Shown: positions 1-9,855 of the stretch, one piece after another
How positions within the stretch are numbered: position 1 is the stretch's first letter
Layout: each line of letters begins with the position of its first letter
Origin: Cytidiella melzeri
Lineage: Eukaryota; Basidiomycota; Agaricomycetes; Polyporales; Irpicaceae
Direction of reading: 5' to 3'
NCBI GenBank assembly: GCA_022592445.1
Contig: JABYQR010000569.1
Location: forward strand, 1 to 19,211
Length of the DNA stretch: 19,211 nucleotides
Translations under genes and position numbers: made by a program
The notes under the pieces: model-generated
Told to the model about the DNA's origin: nothing
The model's input: only the letters and a program-made list of their open reading frames with translations
Databases searched by the model: none

Positions 1-3000
1 GGGCTGATTCTCCTTGGCTGTCTTCTTTGCCGCCTCGTCCATGGCGTCGATGTGCGCACGTGTGAGACAGCACACGTGAGCTCGATCCTCGATTTTACCA
101 AGCTAGAACAGAATCCACATAGATAAGACTCTCCTGTTGCTGACAAATGTATACTCGCACCTGCACCTCTACGTTCTTGAAGTTCATTTGCATCTGGTAG
201 GCTTTTCGCATGGGTCCATTCAGATTTTTGTTCACCTTTGTGTCCATGTTAGCAATCACGCCCTTCCTGCAAATGTCTCAAGCAGCGTGAAGGTGAACAT
301 GTAGCTTGATGATACCGTCCCAATTCTTGACATCGACATCGTCTGCGGTGAGTTGGGTATATTCCTGATATAAGTGAGACTTCTTGTGAGCCCGCTGTCT
401 GTCATTTGGATCCTGCATAGTCAACTCACCATTAATTGATCAATGAAGCGGTCCAGCGTTCATTCGTAAGCAGGGATGGTTTCTTCTGTGTGGATTTGAA
501 ACAAAAGGTACATGTTTAGCTAGTGCCATTTTCTGAAGAGTCTGAGCAATGCAAAACCCTTCGGGGTCTGCGCTTGGCTCATAACGTTGTATGTGGCATG
601 GAGGAGAATCTGCAACGTTCACAATCAGCCTGATAAATCTGAGACGCCTCCTACGTACCTTGGCTGCATCTGCCCACTTCTTTCCATCGCTGAAATCGAG
701 TGTGAGGAGCCCGTGCTTGAAGTGCGCCAGATCAGACCAGCGTGTCATGTTTTGATATCTAGAGGAGTGTTTCACTCTGTAGATTCACAGAGTCTCAAGG
801 CAACATGACGTGACATATGTTTCATCGACCTCTGTTTGAGCACGTCGGCCGAGATCTTTGAGCACATTCTTGATCTCTGGGAGAATTTGTTTCTGAAACA
901 TCCCTATAATGTCAACATGAAGACAATCGTATGAGAGTGCCTCATGAACGTCAGTATTGGCCACGGCCCATAGCGCATTCTACGCAAGAGCGTTGGTGAT
1001 GCATAAAAAGGCACTGCAAGTATTAGTTGACTTACCACGACATTGCGCAACCCGAGGTCGTTCAGTTGATGCTCTTTATTAGGTGAATCTACCCTCCTAA
1101 CAAGCACCTGATTTGTCGCAGCACTTCTGTATGCATACCTTGTTCTCAAGTCTGACAATGTTCCTTTCGGAACGAGGCAAATCGCACAGGGGGATAGCCC
1201 ATTGAGTCCTCTGATGAGCACAAGATGGTATCTGATGAGGAGCAAAACAGTCAATTCAACAACACGTGAGGGAACTGTACAATACATTACTGTTCTTCGT
1301 AGTCTGCGGAGAGAATGTGGATATATGGAAACAAGACGCGGAAGATATCATTGCCGCAGCGAACCGCCCGACCCAGCTTTGAGATGCGCGCAACCTCCTC
1401 GAGGAAAGTGTGGAACGCCTCGTGGTAGACTGCCTGCTTCCAGTTCACAAAGCCGGGCTTCCTCTGCTCTCCTACCATCCCCTGAATCTGGAATCATTCG
1501 TTAGTCTAAGTGCTGATGCGTTTGCCAAAGTTCTGAGCTGAACACTTACAATTGGCACAAATCCCACAACACGTCCTCCGCCCAAAGATTTGCCATTGCG
1601 AACCCACATTGGGAGGTTCCCAAGGCGAGCGACAATATAATGACCCTTTTGGGTCCCGAACGTGGACAGCACGCTGGTGTCTGCCCACAAGACGATGGCA
1701 AGAGGCTTACCATCACCGCGAATCTTTGAGACATCTGACTGATGGCAGCTGCGCGATTAGAGCTGTTCAAGCCAATTACAACGATCAATGCTCACCTGAA
1801 CTTCCGCAAATTTTTTCGCAGTCCAGGGCTCGTCATAGAAACGAACCCATTTGGTACCGTTGAACTTGGACAACCACTGTGCATCCCATTCCATGTAAGG
1901 CGCAAGCAAAGGATCTTGTACTTGAGACAGGACCCAGTCCCAAAGCGGCCTCGAGTGGAAGTTGAAGACCTTGTCTTCGCCTGCATATGGCTTGCTGATT
2001 TCCGTCAAACTGAAAGATGGATGATACAAAGTTGCGCTCTCCCACACACGTTGCACGTCGTCAGAGGACTCGAGAGTGAGGTTTTTGGGGGTATTGAGGA
2101 CGGCTTGGAAAAGCTTGAAGAGGCCGTCAATGAGCGACTTGTTGAGACAGGCCTTCTGGGTGAACTCGGCGACTTCAAAGTCCAACCGAGTCTTGAACGG
2201 CTTCCAGGGGTTGGACTTCGACAATGAGAGATCTATCGTACGCTTCTCCCGCCTGAATTTGTGCAGTGCAAAGAAACGCGGTGAGAGACCGGAAGCTCGG
2301 TGGTATTTGACCCTGATGTCGTCGACCTTTGGATTGGTCCGTGGATCAACCACGGGGTTGGTCACTGGCTCTTCTATATGTTCACATGACGTGTAACGAG
2401 TGTGTACAATATGTCAGTGCGAGCGAACTTTGGTGGGCACGAGGTGAGCATCTTACCTGCCTCAGGCATGAAGCTTTGATTATCAGATGGGCCCTCTGGT
2501 TCTGCCGAGAGTATAGGGGGCATCACTTGAGGCATGGTGTCCTCCTGGCCTTCAAGGGGTTTGTCTTCTACCCGAGCTGCTTCATGTTGACCGTCTTCTG
2601 GAGGCTCACTGCCAGCAGGTTCCTCGCCGGTGGCAACGGCCTCTGCATTGATGTCCAGCCCTGTGGCGTCAACTACCTCGGCGAGCACACTTACCCCAAC
2701 CCGGCAGTCCATGTGAGTGACGTGCGATGTTTCTGTCAAAGGCCCGGGAGGTCAAATGGTGTGCTGAGAGAAATGGGAACATTAAGAGTTCACCAGAGTC
2801 TGGAGAGCTCAAACGGCTCGTGCTGGGTCCACGGTCTCTTTGCCTGATGAGCCGCCCTGAATAAACAGGATTAGTGGGCATGTACTAGTAGCACAACTGG
2901 GTATTTGTACCTCGCTTCGGAGTGCGTTGAAGCACCTCGTAGTCTGCTGCACGCTTGCGGGTTGAGTGCGACTGCTCTGCTGCGAGTTCTAGCGCGTGCC

Positions 3001-3175
3001 TGCGGGCTGCGATGACCATATCAAGGTTTTTCTGGTCGTTGCATTTCCTGAAATGGGACGCAAACCCCCTGACAGCAAAGGATTCGCCGCAGTGGGGGAA
3101 ATCTTTCCTAGCGTCGGTTGAGTATCGTCCGTCGATGGCCTTTCCCTTCCCCTTTGCTCGTGATGCAGAAGACAT
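1..3175 (-). pseudogene. Plavaka-like (CACTA-type) DNA transposase, 3' end off the window
   Basis: The translated exons match the Plavaka family of fungal transposases in order: an N-terminal zinc-finger-like segment (HCGESF...HFRKC), an acidic Pro-rich linker, PWKPFKTRLDFEVAEF, FHSRPLWDWVLSQVQDP, FYDEPWTAKKFAEVQ, LSTFGTQKGHYIVARLGNLP, GGGRVVGFVPI, HILSADYEEQ, LIRGLNGLSPCAICLVP and LGLRNV. Exons can be drawn at 3175-2911, 2856-2794, 2732-2457, 2373-1796, 1734-1550, 1487-1291, 1231-1036 and 979-about 800, joined by GT-AG introns with consistent phase. A further intron is 658-610. Decay is visible towards the C-terminus: a TAG at 520-522, a frameshift near 440-450 and a TGA at 278-280, all inside otherwise recognisable Plavaka sequence (FKNVE, NLNGPMRK). 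The first zinc-finger Cys is Phe at 3098-3100. Family identity is from recognised motifs; the exon junctions are my own reading. Confidence 0.82.
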
Positions 3176-3590
3176 TTTTTTTTCTAAGGAGTAATATGAT
3201 TCATTGATTCAGACACGTTGACACAACATTGAGTGACTTGTCAACTTACGTGCAATGGGTATGAAAAATGTACAATGAAAAAAGAGAGGGAAGATGTACA
3301 GAGAGTACAGAGTCAAGAGAGTGGTGGTAGTGGTGAAAGAGTGGCGACAGCGCCTCGTATGCGTGTTGAACATGAATCATGGTGTCTGATCCTCACAATG
3401 TCCTCTGGAGGGACGCAAGTTCTTATCATTACCATATAAAGGAGACAATGCTCTACAGAACGGCTCGAGATATCTAATCTTACATCTAGATGTTGCCGAC
3501 ACTCTCTAGGTGTCATCCAGAGGGTCTCCAGTCAGCGTCAAGATTGCCACCAGAGGCTTACATGAGGCAAGCGCCTCGAGAGGCGGTTTC
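3176..3590 (-). promoter_or_regulatory. 5' flank of the Plavaka-like element (promoter and terminal region)
   Basis: No coding signal here. On the minus strand a TATA-like TTTATATGG (TATA core 3435-3440) lies about 260 bp upstream of the transposase ATG at 3175. The segment runs to the point where gypsy integrase sequence begins near 3596, so the transposon's terminal inverted repeat should be at its outer end. I could not identify the repeat because the partner end is off the window. Confidence 0.4.
3572..3585. repeat. Short hairpin at the Plavaka/gypsy junction
   Basis: CGCCTC-GA-GAGGCG is a perfect 6-bp inverted repeat with a 2-nt loop, about 10 bp inside the junction with the gypsy integrase fragment. 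GCGCCTCG recurs at about 3351. It may be a subterminal motif of the DNA transposon, which is inference. Confidence 0.4.
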
Positions 3591-3595
3591 AAGTT

Positions 3596-3825
3596 TTCCG
3601 ACATCGGTTGGAAATGATTTGCAAAGGTAACCCATGAAGGGTCCAGACTCTGTCGTAGAGTAGAGCTGCAAGATCCTTTGCCGAGAACTTGTTTACAATA
3701 GGGAAGAAGTGCGCCCTTTTAGTAAGGCAGTCTACAACTACGCAGATAGCATTGAAGCCATCAGACTCCGGTAACTGAGTAATCAAGTCAACAGTCATGA
3801 TATCCAATGGTTTGGCCGGAACCGG
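3596..3825 (-). pseudogene. Integrase core fragment of gypsy copy A
   Basis: The minus strand encodes the beginning of a Ty3/gypsy integrase catalytic core, with VPAKPLDIMTVDLITQLPE (first catalytic Asp in VDLI) and a segment ending HGLPLQIISNRC. The family motif at the end is SDRGPQF; here the second catalytic Asp is Asn (SNR) and similarity stops two residues later, near 3596. Upstream, the frame connects exactly with the pol frame that stops at the insertion boundary 5656. Both pieces are therefore one gene split by the 3826-5655 insertion. The remaining core and the C-terminal domain should lie beyond the Plavaka element, off the left edge. Confidence 0.85.
3821..3825. repeat. Left target-site duplication of the 3826-5655 insertion
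   Basis: ACCGG here is repeated at 5655-5659. Removing one copy plus the insertion restores an in-frame integrase (minus-strand residues NP-V-PAKP). If the element is taken to end in CA at 5655, the duplication is the 4-bp CCGG. Confidence 0.8.
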
Positions 3826-3997
3826 TGAGACACTTAGTCACGCTTCAAACTAAGAACAACCTTAAAGACAACACAACCAACCACGAAGTGGCAATAGAAG
3901 TGTAAAGGTGTGGAAGCGCGGAAGTGTTAAAGTAATGTGAGGTGGTCTAAGAGTCCTAGTTTTACCTGTGCTAAAAGAGCGACAAGGTTTTTGTGAT

Positions 3998-4012
3998 AAA
4001 GTTTATATGAAG
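3998..4012 (-). promoter_or_regulatory. TATA-like site near the 3' end of the 1.83-kb insertion
   Basis: CATATAAACTTTATC on the minus strand lies about 180 bp from the minus-strand 3' terminus of the insertion. In an LTR reading this could be the U3 TATA box, with R-U5 making up the last 150 bp or so. Weak on its own. Confidence 0.3.
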
Positions 4013-4239
4013 GGAGCTAGACGGGCAACTACCACGCGTATCGCGGGTAAAAGGCAAGTCGGCGCGGTAAAAGCGAAGGAGTTATGGCGCGGCTCAAAGA
4101 GAACGCGCGGGAGATGTCGCAACTTGTAGGAAAACGGCGCGCGGAGAGACGCAGAAGATAAACGCAGGCGCAATATGAATCTCGAACACAAAACGCGGTC
4201 GCTGGTGAAGATGAAGTAGTCGCTGTAAAACGCGGGCGC

Positions 4240-4335
4240 AGTGAAAGTGAACACAGTAAGCTCGACGCAGTGAAGGTGAAACGCAACGCAGTAACGCAGT
4301 AAAATAACGCAGTTAAAAAAGCAAACGCAGTATAA
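4240..4335. repeat. ACTGCGTT-type short repeats
   Basis: On the minus strand the motif ACTGCGTT or CACTGCGT recurs at irregular 8-20 bp spacing (on plus: acgcagtaacgcagt, aacgcagtt, aacgcagta, gacgcagtg). The array is degenerate and lies downstream of the 175-codon ORF within the insertion. Function unknown. Confidence 0.45.
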
Positions 4336-4412
4336 CAAAGCCGAAAGGAAACGTAAGAGAAAGATAAACTAATGGCGCGCGGGTCGCAGCGGAAGGCTAT
4401 GTGAGATCGCCG

Positions 4413-4940
4413 TCAATTGGACTCAGCAGACTGCGCGCGGGGGCAGTAGTGTAGAACCACACCTTCCGAGCAGCGATGCGTATTACAGGCGAATGCGTGG
4501 CCAACAACGACGTTGGTAGAGCTGGTAAGATTGAACTGCACTAGTTCGCACTCGTGATCCTTGCCTTCAAAGTCTGGAGATAGCCAGCACTCTGGGTGCG
4601 GCGCGCGCGGGCGATTGCGGTCGAGCGGGACAAAAGGTCCTGTACGTAGGGGAATTGGGTGGTTGCTCTGAGTGTCGCAATAGGAGCAGTTATCGAGCGA
4701 GTCCGCGACAGAGGCGACGGACGACGCTGGCGAGGGTGATTTAGGAGTTAATCTCTCAGGGGAGACCGTAGGCGCTGCTGAGGGCTCTGGCGGCGGCGTG
4801 GGCGCGGGGATGATGGGATAACGGCGTAGAACCTCGCGCGGGCGCGGGCTGTAAGGGCAGCGACCGTTGGGTAAGTGGGGAACAGTGGGACAGCAACGGC
4901 AGACTCGAGGCGGGTTGTCGTTGTTAGGTGCAGCGGACAT
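4413..4940 (-). CDS. Cysteine-rich hypothetical protein carried by the 1.83-kb insertion
   Basis: A 175-codon ORF starts with ATG at 4940. I do not recognise it. The N-terminus has a Cys cluster (VCRCCP at residues 13-18, C28). It is followed by a Pro/Ser/Ala-rich low-complexity stretch (about 42-80), a CSYC pair (85-88), then single Cys residues at about 118, 131, 152, 157 and 166 with several His. Paired Cys of this kind are compatible with zinc binding, but no known motif is complete. A TATA box at 5091-5099 and a leader of roughly 120-150 nt precede it on the same strand, which favours a real transcript. The region is GC-rich, so long ORFs can arise by chance. It may be element-encoded, a captured host fragment, or spurious. 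Confidence 0.4.
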   Translation of the reverse strand: MSAAPNNDNPPRVCRCCPTVPHLPNGRCPYSPRPREVLRRYPIIPAPTPPPEPSAAPTVSPERLTPKSPSPASSVASVADSLDNCSYCDTQSNHPIPLRTGPFVPLDRNRPRAPHPECWLSPDFEGKDHECELVQFNLTSSTNVVVGHAFACNTHRCSEGVVLHYCPRAQSAESN

Positions 4941-5086
4941 AAACGTGGAAGAGGTTGCAATGAGTCAACGCAGAAGAAGCTACAGCTATGGGCGCGACGA
5001 GACTCCCTCGACGCAAACGCAAAGCGTAAAGTGAACTCTGGAAACTGGGGTGGGGATTGATTGATTTTTACACAGTACAAACAACA

Positions 5087-5100
5087 CCTTTATATATATT
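5087..5100 (-). promoter_or_regulatory. TATA box upstream of the Cys-rich ORF
   Basis: On the minus strand AATATATATAAAGG sits about 150 bp upstream of the ATG at 4940. A C-rich stretch (ATCCCCACCCC) lies between them. It is a good eukaryotic TATA match inside the insertion. Confidence 0.5.
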
Positions 5101-5654
5101 CTAAAGACCCTCTCATAAACCTTTCCTTCTATGTCCTAAACCCAAACGCGAGAGCGAGGAAACGGGGTGGCAGAATACTTCCGTCTGCGGAGGCAAAATG
5201 CTCAGTGAGTCGACGCCCGGCGGGACACAGTGTTGGTCGACGCGGAGTAGCGACGCGCGCCCTTGCACTGAAGAGGCGCCAACCGTCGCGAGCAGGTGAT
5301 GAGGTGCCATCCAAGAGTTGCACAGCGTGGCGTGATAGGAGTCTTCCTGAAACGGGGTTCGCGCGTCAAGTTTCTTCTACTGTTGGTCCGACCCGCGTCC
5401 GAAACTGTTGGTGGCTGTCCAGCCCATGCTCCGATGCAAAAGGGGCGTGTCTGTGAGTCAGAGTTTGGTGCGACTCCTCGGCCTCGGATGTTTCCAGCGC
5501 GTTGCTGCTCCTTGTCAAGTCCTCGGATCCTCGGCAAACTCCTCGTGCCCGTGACGCTGGGAAAGTGGAGGGACTTGCCGCTCAGGATGACGCGGGCCGC
5601 GCAAATGGTGGGCTGCTGCCGGGTCTCCGCGCCTAGCCGATTTCCGGGCGTATC

Positions 5655-5659
5655 ACCGG
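5655..5659. repeat. Right target-site duplication of the 3826-5655 insertion
   Basis: ACCGG, matching 3821-3825. It is directly followed by copy A pol sequence coding for LIPNP on the minus strand. The A at 5655 may belong to the element. Confidence 0.8.
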
Positions 5660-8397
5660 ATTAGGAATGAGTGGTCCATAAGGCTGTTGCGGACGAGTCT
5701 TCATCCGCTGACATGTGTCACAGCCTGTCACGTATTTCTTGACATCAGTGGTTAAACCTGGCCACCAGTAGTTTCTCGAGATCAGTTTGTATGTTTTCCA
5801 TCTGCCAGGATGTCCGGCAGAAGGTAGATCGTGATGCATCTGGATGATTTGGCGTTTCAGATCTAATTTCTGATCTTTGGGGATGTAGACTTTTCCACGG
5901 TATAGGAGTAATCCATTCTCAAAATTCCATTCCTCTAGTGATTTCTTGAACTCCCTAGGACCAGAGTTAAGTAACTGCTGATAGTCCTTGGTAACTTCGT
6001 CGTTCATGAGTGCTTCCTTGACCCGTCTTAGGATTTCATCGTTGTTGATAGGCGAGTCATGAGAGTTTTCGATAGCAGAGATGGCAAAAAACTCGGGTTT
6101 AAGGAGAATTTTGTCCTCGTTATCGGAATTTACCCCCTCTTCATGATCTGGCCTCCTGGACAGAGGATCTGCGGTAAGCATGGTCTTCCCGGGTTTGTGC
6201 CGGAGCACAAAATTAAATCGCGTGAGGTATAACGCCCATCGCGCTTGTCTCCGAGTCAGCTTCTGGGCATTCCTGAAATATGTCAGGTTTTGGTGATCCA
6301 ACCATATTTCTACGGTAATCGGATGTCCCTCCAGATGTTGACGATACTCTTCCAGGGCGCGGATAATAGCCAACAACTCTTTATCGTATATCTCATAATT
6401 ACGTTCATGGACGTTGAGTGATTTAGAGTAGAAGGCTACTGGATGCCACAGCTTGTCAGCTGGGTCCAGTTGTGATAGTACCGCTCCTGTAGCAAAGTCG
6501 CTAGCGTCTGTTTCCAGACGGAAAGGGTTTTCGTCATCTGGTATCCTCAGAATGGGTGCTGACGTAAAAGCCTGTTTCAGACTTTGGAAGGCCTGTTCCT
6601 GAGCATCTTTCCAGATCCAGGATTGGTCCTTCTTTGTAAGAATAGTGAGCGGTTTCGCATGTTTAGCAAAGTCCTTAATGAAACGCCGATAGAAGTTGGC
6701 GAAGCCTAAGAAGGCTTGGACTTGCTTAACCTTTTCAGGTCGCGGCCACTCAGTAACTCCGGTGAGTTTGGCTGGATCCATCTCGATATGTCCGTGAGAA
6801 ATGATCATGCCTAGGTACTCAATGCGATCTTTTCCAAAACAGCATTTTTCTGGTTTGGCAAATAGATCGTTCTCGTGTAGACGCTTGAGCACTTCCTGTG
6901 TGATGCAACGGTTCTCCTTCTTGTCTTCTGTGAAGATGAGGATATTGTTGAGATACACCATGACTGTCCTTCTAAGATCAAATCACTCAGAATTTCATTC
7001 ATCATGGCTTGGAATGTTGCAGGTGCGTTGCTGAAACCAAATACATCACCTTGGCTTCGAAAAGACCACGGTGTGTGATGAACGCCGTCTTCCATTCGTC
7101 ACCCTTTTGGATGCAAACGTTATTGTATCCCCATCTAAGATCAATCTTGAGAGACCTTAGCCTTGCTTAACAAATTCATTAAATCGTTGATGCGAGGTAT
7201 GGGGTACCAGTTTTTCACCGTGATGTCATTCAGTTTTCGGTAGTCTTGCACAAGTTGCAACGAGCCATCTTTCTTCTTGACAAAGAACACAGGTGCTGCA
7301 ATCAGACTTTTCGATTTACAGATATAACCTTTTCGGAGTTCCTCTTTGATCCATTGATCTAGAGAACTCTTTTCCATTGGAGACAGCGGGTATAGTTTAG
7401 CCGCTTTGGGAAGGGAGGCACCTTTCTCAAATTTGATTGCGTGATCGTACGGCTTACGTAACGGCATGTGTCTGACTTTTTCTTTGAAAAGACGTCACCA
7501 AATTCCATAGATATTTTGGTACTAATGGTTTCCAATTGACGGATTCCTGTTCGTCAAAGCCGTCTTCAAAGCCCTCATCTTCCTTTCTAGAAAGTTAGCA
7601 ATTATTTCTGCTATTTCTTGGTCTTCTGGATCGTCTAAGTCAATCCAGTGGATGTGAGGGTTGTCCGGGTCAACACTTCCTATTCCGTCCAGGTTGTCTG
7701 ACACCGAACGTCCCTTAGGTAACTCAAGTTCATCGATCTCTTCTTGAGTTACAGTGATGTTTTTACGAGCTCTTGGGGCACAGAGCTCAGGACATCTGGT
7801 AAATCTCCACTCGCCATTTGCCCAATCTATCTCCGGATTGTGGCGGTGTAAGAAGGTCATCCCGATAATCATTTGTTTACTACCAAGATCAGTAACGATC
7901 ATGTGTTGTCTTGCTCTGTGCGAACCTATTTCTAGGTATGCACGTACTGAATGAGTGATTTGACCATCTTTATTGGGAGTACCATCAACGTTGATGACGT
8001 TAAACGGTGATGCCAGTTGATTTGTGACCAGATTGTTACTTTCAACCACTGACTTACTGATGAACGTGGTTGTGGCTCCTGAATCTACCAGAGCTTCGAC
8101 CTGCACTTTCTTTCCGTATACCCAAATTGTAACCGGTAGAAAAAATGAATTTAGAATGCGCTACATTTTTGACAGTATTACGTTACAAAGATCGAGGGTA
8201 TCTGGGCCTAAGCGTTCATGTTGCAGGGAGTCACATGACGCTTCAGAAAAAACCTTGCCCTTGGTCAGCTTTTTCCCTTTACCCTTGTCAGGGGACGGGT
8301 GAGGAGTCGAAGGTTCATCATCTTCGGTTGGAACCTCCTCAATATGAGCCGCCAACTCTAGGCGCACGGTATTTACGTTTTTCGTCTTAGACGACAA
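5656..8397 (-). pseudogene. pol of gypsy copy A (protease, RT, RNase H, integrase zinc finger)
   Basis: Minus-strand domains in order: aspartic protease with VDSGATTTFIS (about 8090-8060); RT fingers with [11 protein letters not shown] and VQDYRKLND (about 7290-7200); RT palm with [14 protein letters not shown] (about 7040-6990) and the catalytic box YLNN (6955-6944) where YxDD is expected; RNase H with LETDASDFATGAVLSQ, YEIYDKELLAI and a terminal ADPLSRR; and an integrase H2C2 finger with HHDLPSAGH and CDTC, ending at the insertion. Frameshifts lie near 7468, 7145, 7045 and 6962. Both RT metal-binding Asp are Asn. The order PR-RT-RH-IN is the Ty3/gypsy order. The frame overlaps the gag frame at 8397-8387, where gag ends in a TAA. 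Confidence 0.9.
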
Positions 8398-9685
8398 GCC
8401 TTAGGGGTTCGGCCTCGCTGTCTGTTCCAGAGTCTTCGGCATCTGCTGCCTGAATCTTCTTCGGCGCCGAAGACTTGCCATCCTTCTTCCCATCCTTCTT
8501 CTTCTCGTCGGGCTTCTTCTTAAGGCCGTTGAGGTTACATTTGTCCGTGTTATGTCCTTTGGACTTGTGAATGTGACAGAACTTTTCCGACTTTTCAGTC
8601 GAATGTACCTCCTTGCCTTTGCCCTTGTTCCGCTTCTCGTTCTTCTTCTTCTTCTTGTCCGCTGCGTCCACCTCCATAGGTGTAGACGTATCCTTTCCTT
8701 TCGCAAAGATCTGGCCCTGCGCTTTCTCCGGATAGACCTTCTTGTGAATGTGAGCAAGAGATTGAGGAATTGGGGCCAAGTAGTGGAATTTGATTTTCAT
8801 CTTTTCCGATCATGACCAGCCGCATGTCCTTCTCGATGACGTGCTTGAGCTTGTGAATAAGCAAGTCGTCCTTGTATCCAGAAAGCCTGCCAAGCGTACG
8901 GAACGTTCCCATACTTGACGAAGTTCTTGTGCGCCAGATCCGTGTTGTTAACAAGGCATTGAGCTCCTTTCGAGCGCCCTCCTTGTCGTCCCGTTGACCG
9001 TATTATACCTGAGCTCATTTTCGAACTCTTCCCACGTTCCGATCGTCTGACCCTTCGTGAGCTTCTTGATCCACAGCTCCATGTATTGAGCCGCCGCACC
9101 TGAGAGCCGGTTCATTGCGACGGCAATACGTTGCCTGTCAGTGACAACGTTCTCGTGGACAAGCCACAGAGAGATCTTGTTCAACCACTCGTTGAACTTG
9201 ACCTTGCCGTCAGTGCCATTGAACTCCGGAGGTTTGCCAATCTTGGGCTGGCGCGAGGATCCTCCTTGTCCTTGAGACAAGGGAAGCTGATTAATCTGGT
9301 TGACAATGTTGGTGATCGTTGTCTTCACCATGTCAAGATCAGTGTCCATCCGCTGGACTTGTGTGTCTGCAGCGGACTGCGAGTAGAGGTCTTGAGCACC
9401 TTATCAATATATTCCAGGAGGTTATCCTCCAGCAACAACAGCTGATTGTTCCAGATGAGCACCATTTGATTCATCATATTGTGGACGATGGCAGCAGTTG
9501 CTCCACCTTCAACTGTACGAGTAAAAGCCTTTGGGCCGTGTTCAGGTTGTGGTAGATGTGCTGCTCAAAGTTCTCCACAGAAGGGTTATAGACAATTGGC
9601 GTAATCTTGCCAAAGGTAACCAAGTGGGTGAGGTTAGAAGCAGCAGCGGGGCAGCGCTGGATCCGGCGTTGGATTGAGTGGCCAT
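8387..9685 (-). pseudogene. gag of gypsy copy A
   Basis: The start ATG (9685-9683) is placed by alignment with copy B (MATQSNAGS versus MASQSNAGS). The capsid-like region is clear (KIGKPPEFNGTDGKVKFNEW, MNRLSGAAAQYMELWI), followed by LSGYKDDLLIHKLKHVIEKD, a Lys-rich stretch and a zinc knuckle CHIHKSKGHNTDKC in which the second Cys position is His (C-x2-H-x4-H-x4-C). Frameshifts occur at the 9648-9651 G run, at 9528-9529, near 9370 and about 8950-8800. The first two are single-base losses in homopolymers relative to copy B, so decay and sequence error are both possible. Gag would form the particle shell and bind element RNA. Confidence 0.85.
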
Positions 9686-9855
9686 TGCTTCTAATTTCTT
9701 AGTTAGCAAAGGATAAGCGAAATACTATTTCTAGTATAAGAAGAAGAGAAACACCACTTTTCACACATTGAACTCTTGTCAGAGTTGTTTTCACACATTA
9801 AATCCTTTTCAGGAAGTTGTCACCAATTAAAATGAGGCTTGTCAGCCCATACATT
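9686..9855 (-). promoter_or_regulatory. Conserved ORF1-gag spacer of copy A with splice-acceptor-like signals
   Basis: Non-coding, and nearly identical to 18871-19041 of copy B. On the minus strand it keeps a polypyrimidine stretch, a GCTAAC branch-like motif (core at 9706-9702) and an AG at 9692-9691, just ahead of the gag ATG. It also keeps two AATGTGTGAAAA motifs, partly diverged. Confidence 0.5.

Larger units (their letters stand above)
3826..5655. mobile_element. 1.83-kb insertion with LTR-like ends (large solo LTR or non-autonomous LTR element)
   Basis: The insertion splits the copy A integrase exactly and is bounded by a 4- or 5-bp duplication (CCGG/ACCGG). Its ends are TGAGACAC on the left and GCGTATCA on the right. 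The right end reverse-complements to TGATACGC, an imperfect 6/8 inverted repeat starting TG and ending CA, as in LTRs. I found no long direct repeat between its two ends, so it is not an obvious two-LTR element. Inside, on the minus strand, are a TATA motif near 5091, a 175-codon ORF at 4940-4413, a stretch of ACTGCGTT-like repeats (about 4240-4330) and a second TATA-like site near 4005. It could also be another class of non-autonomous element. Confidence 0.68.

Noticed and set aside
1204..1240. CTGATGAG motifs that resemble a hammerhead ribozyme core
   Set aside because: No GAAA partner or flanking stems; the bases are the antisense of the Plavaka coding sequence and an intron end.
1742..2396. 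Plus-strand ORFs opposite the transposase
   Set aside because: They are shadows of minus-strand exons with clear Plavaka motifs.
4003..4338. 111-codon minus-strand ORF in the 1.83-kb insertion
   Set aside because: Biased composition (Phe, Leu, Cys, Arg) from CTGCGTT-type repeats, no motif, and overlapping open frames; likely chance.
5061..5664. Overlapping ORFs on both strands in the right part of the insertion
   Set aside because: GC-rich DNA keeps several frames open at once; no conserved motif in any.
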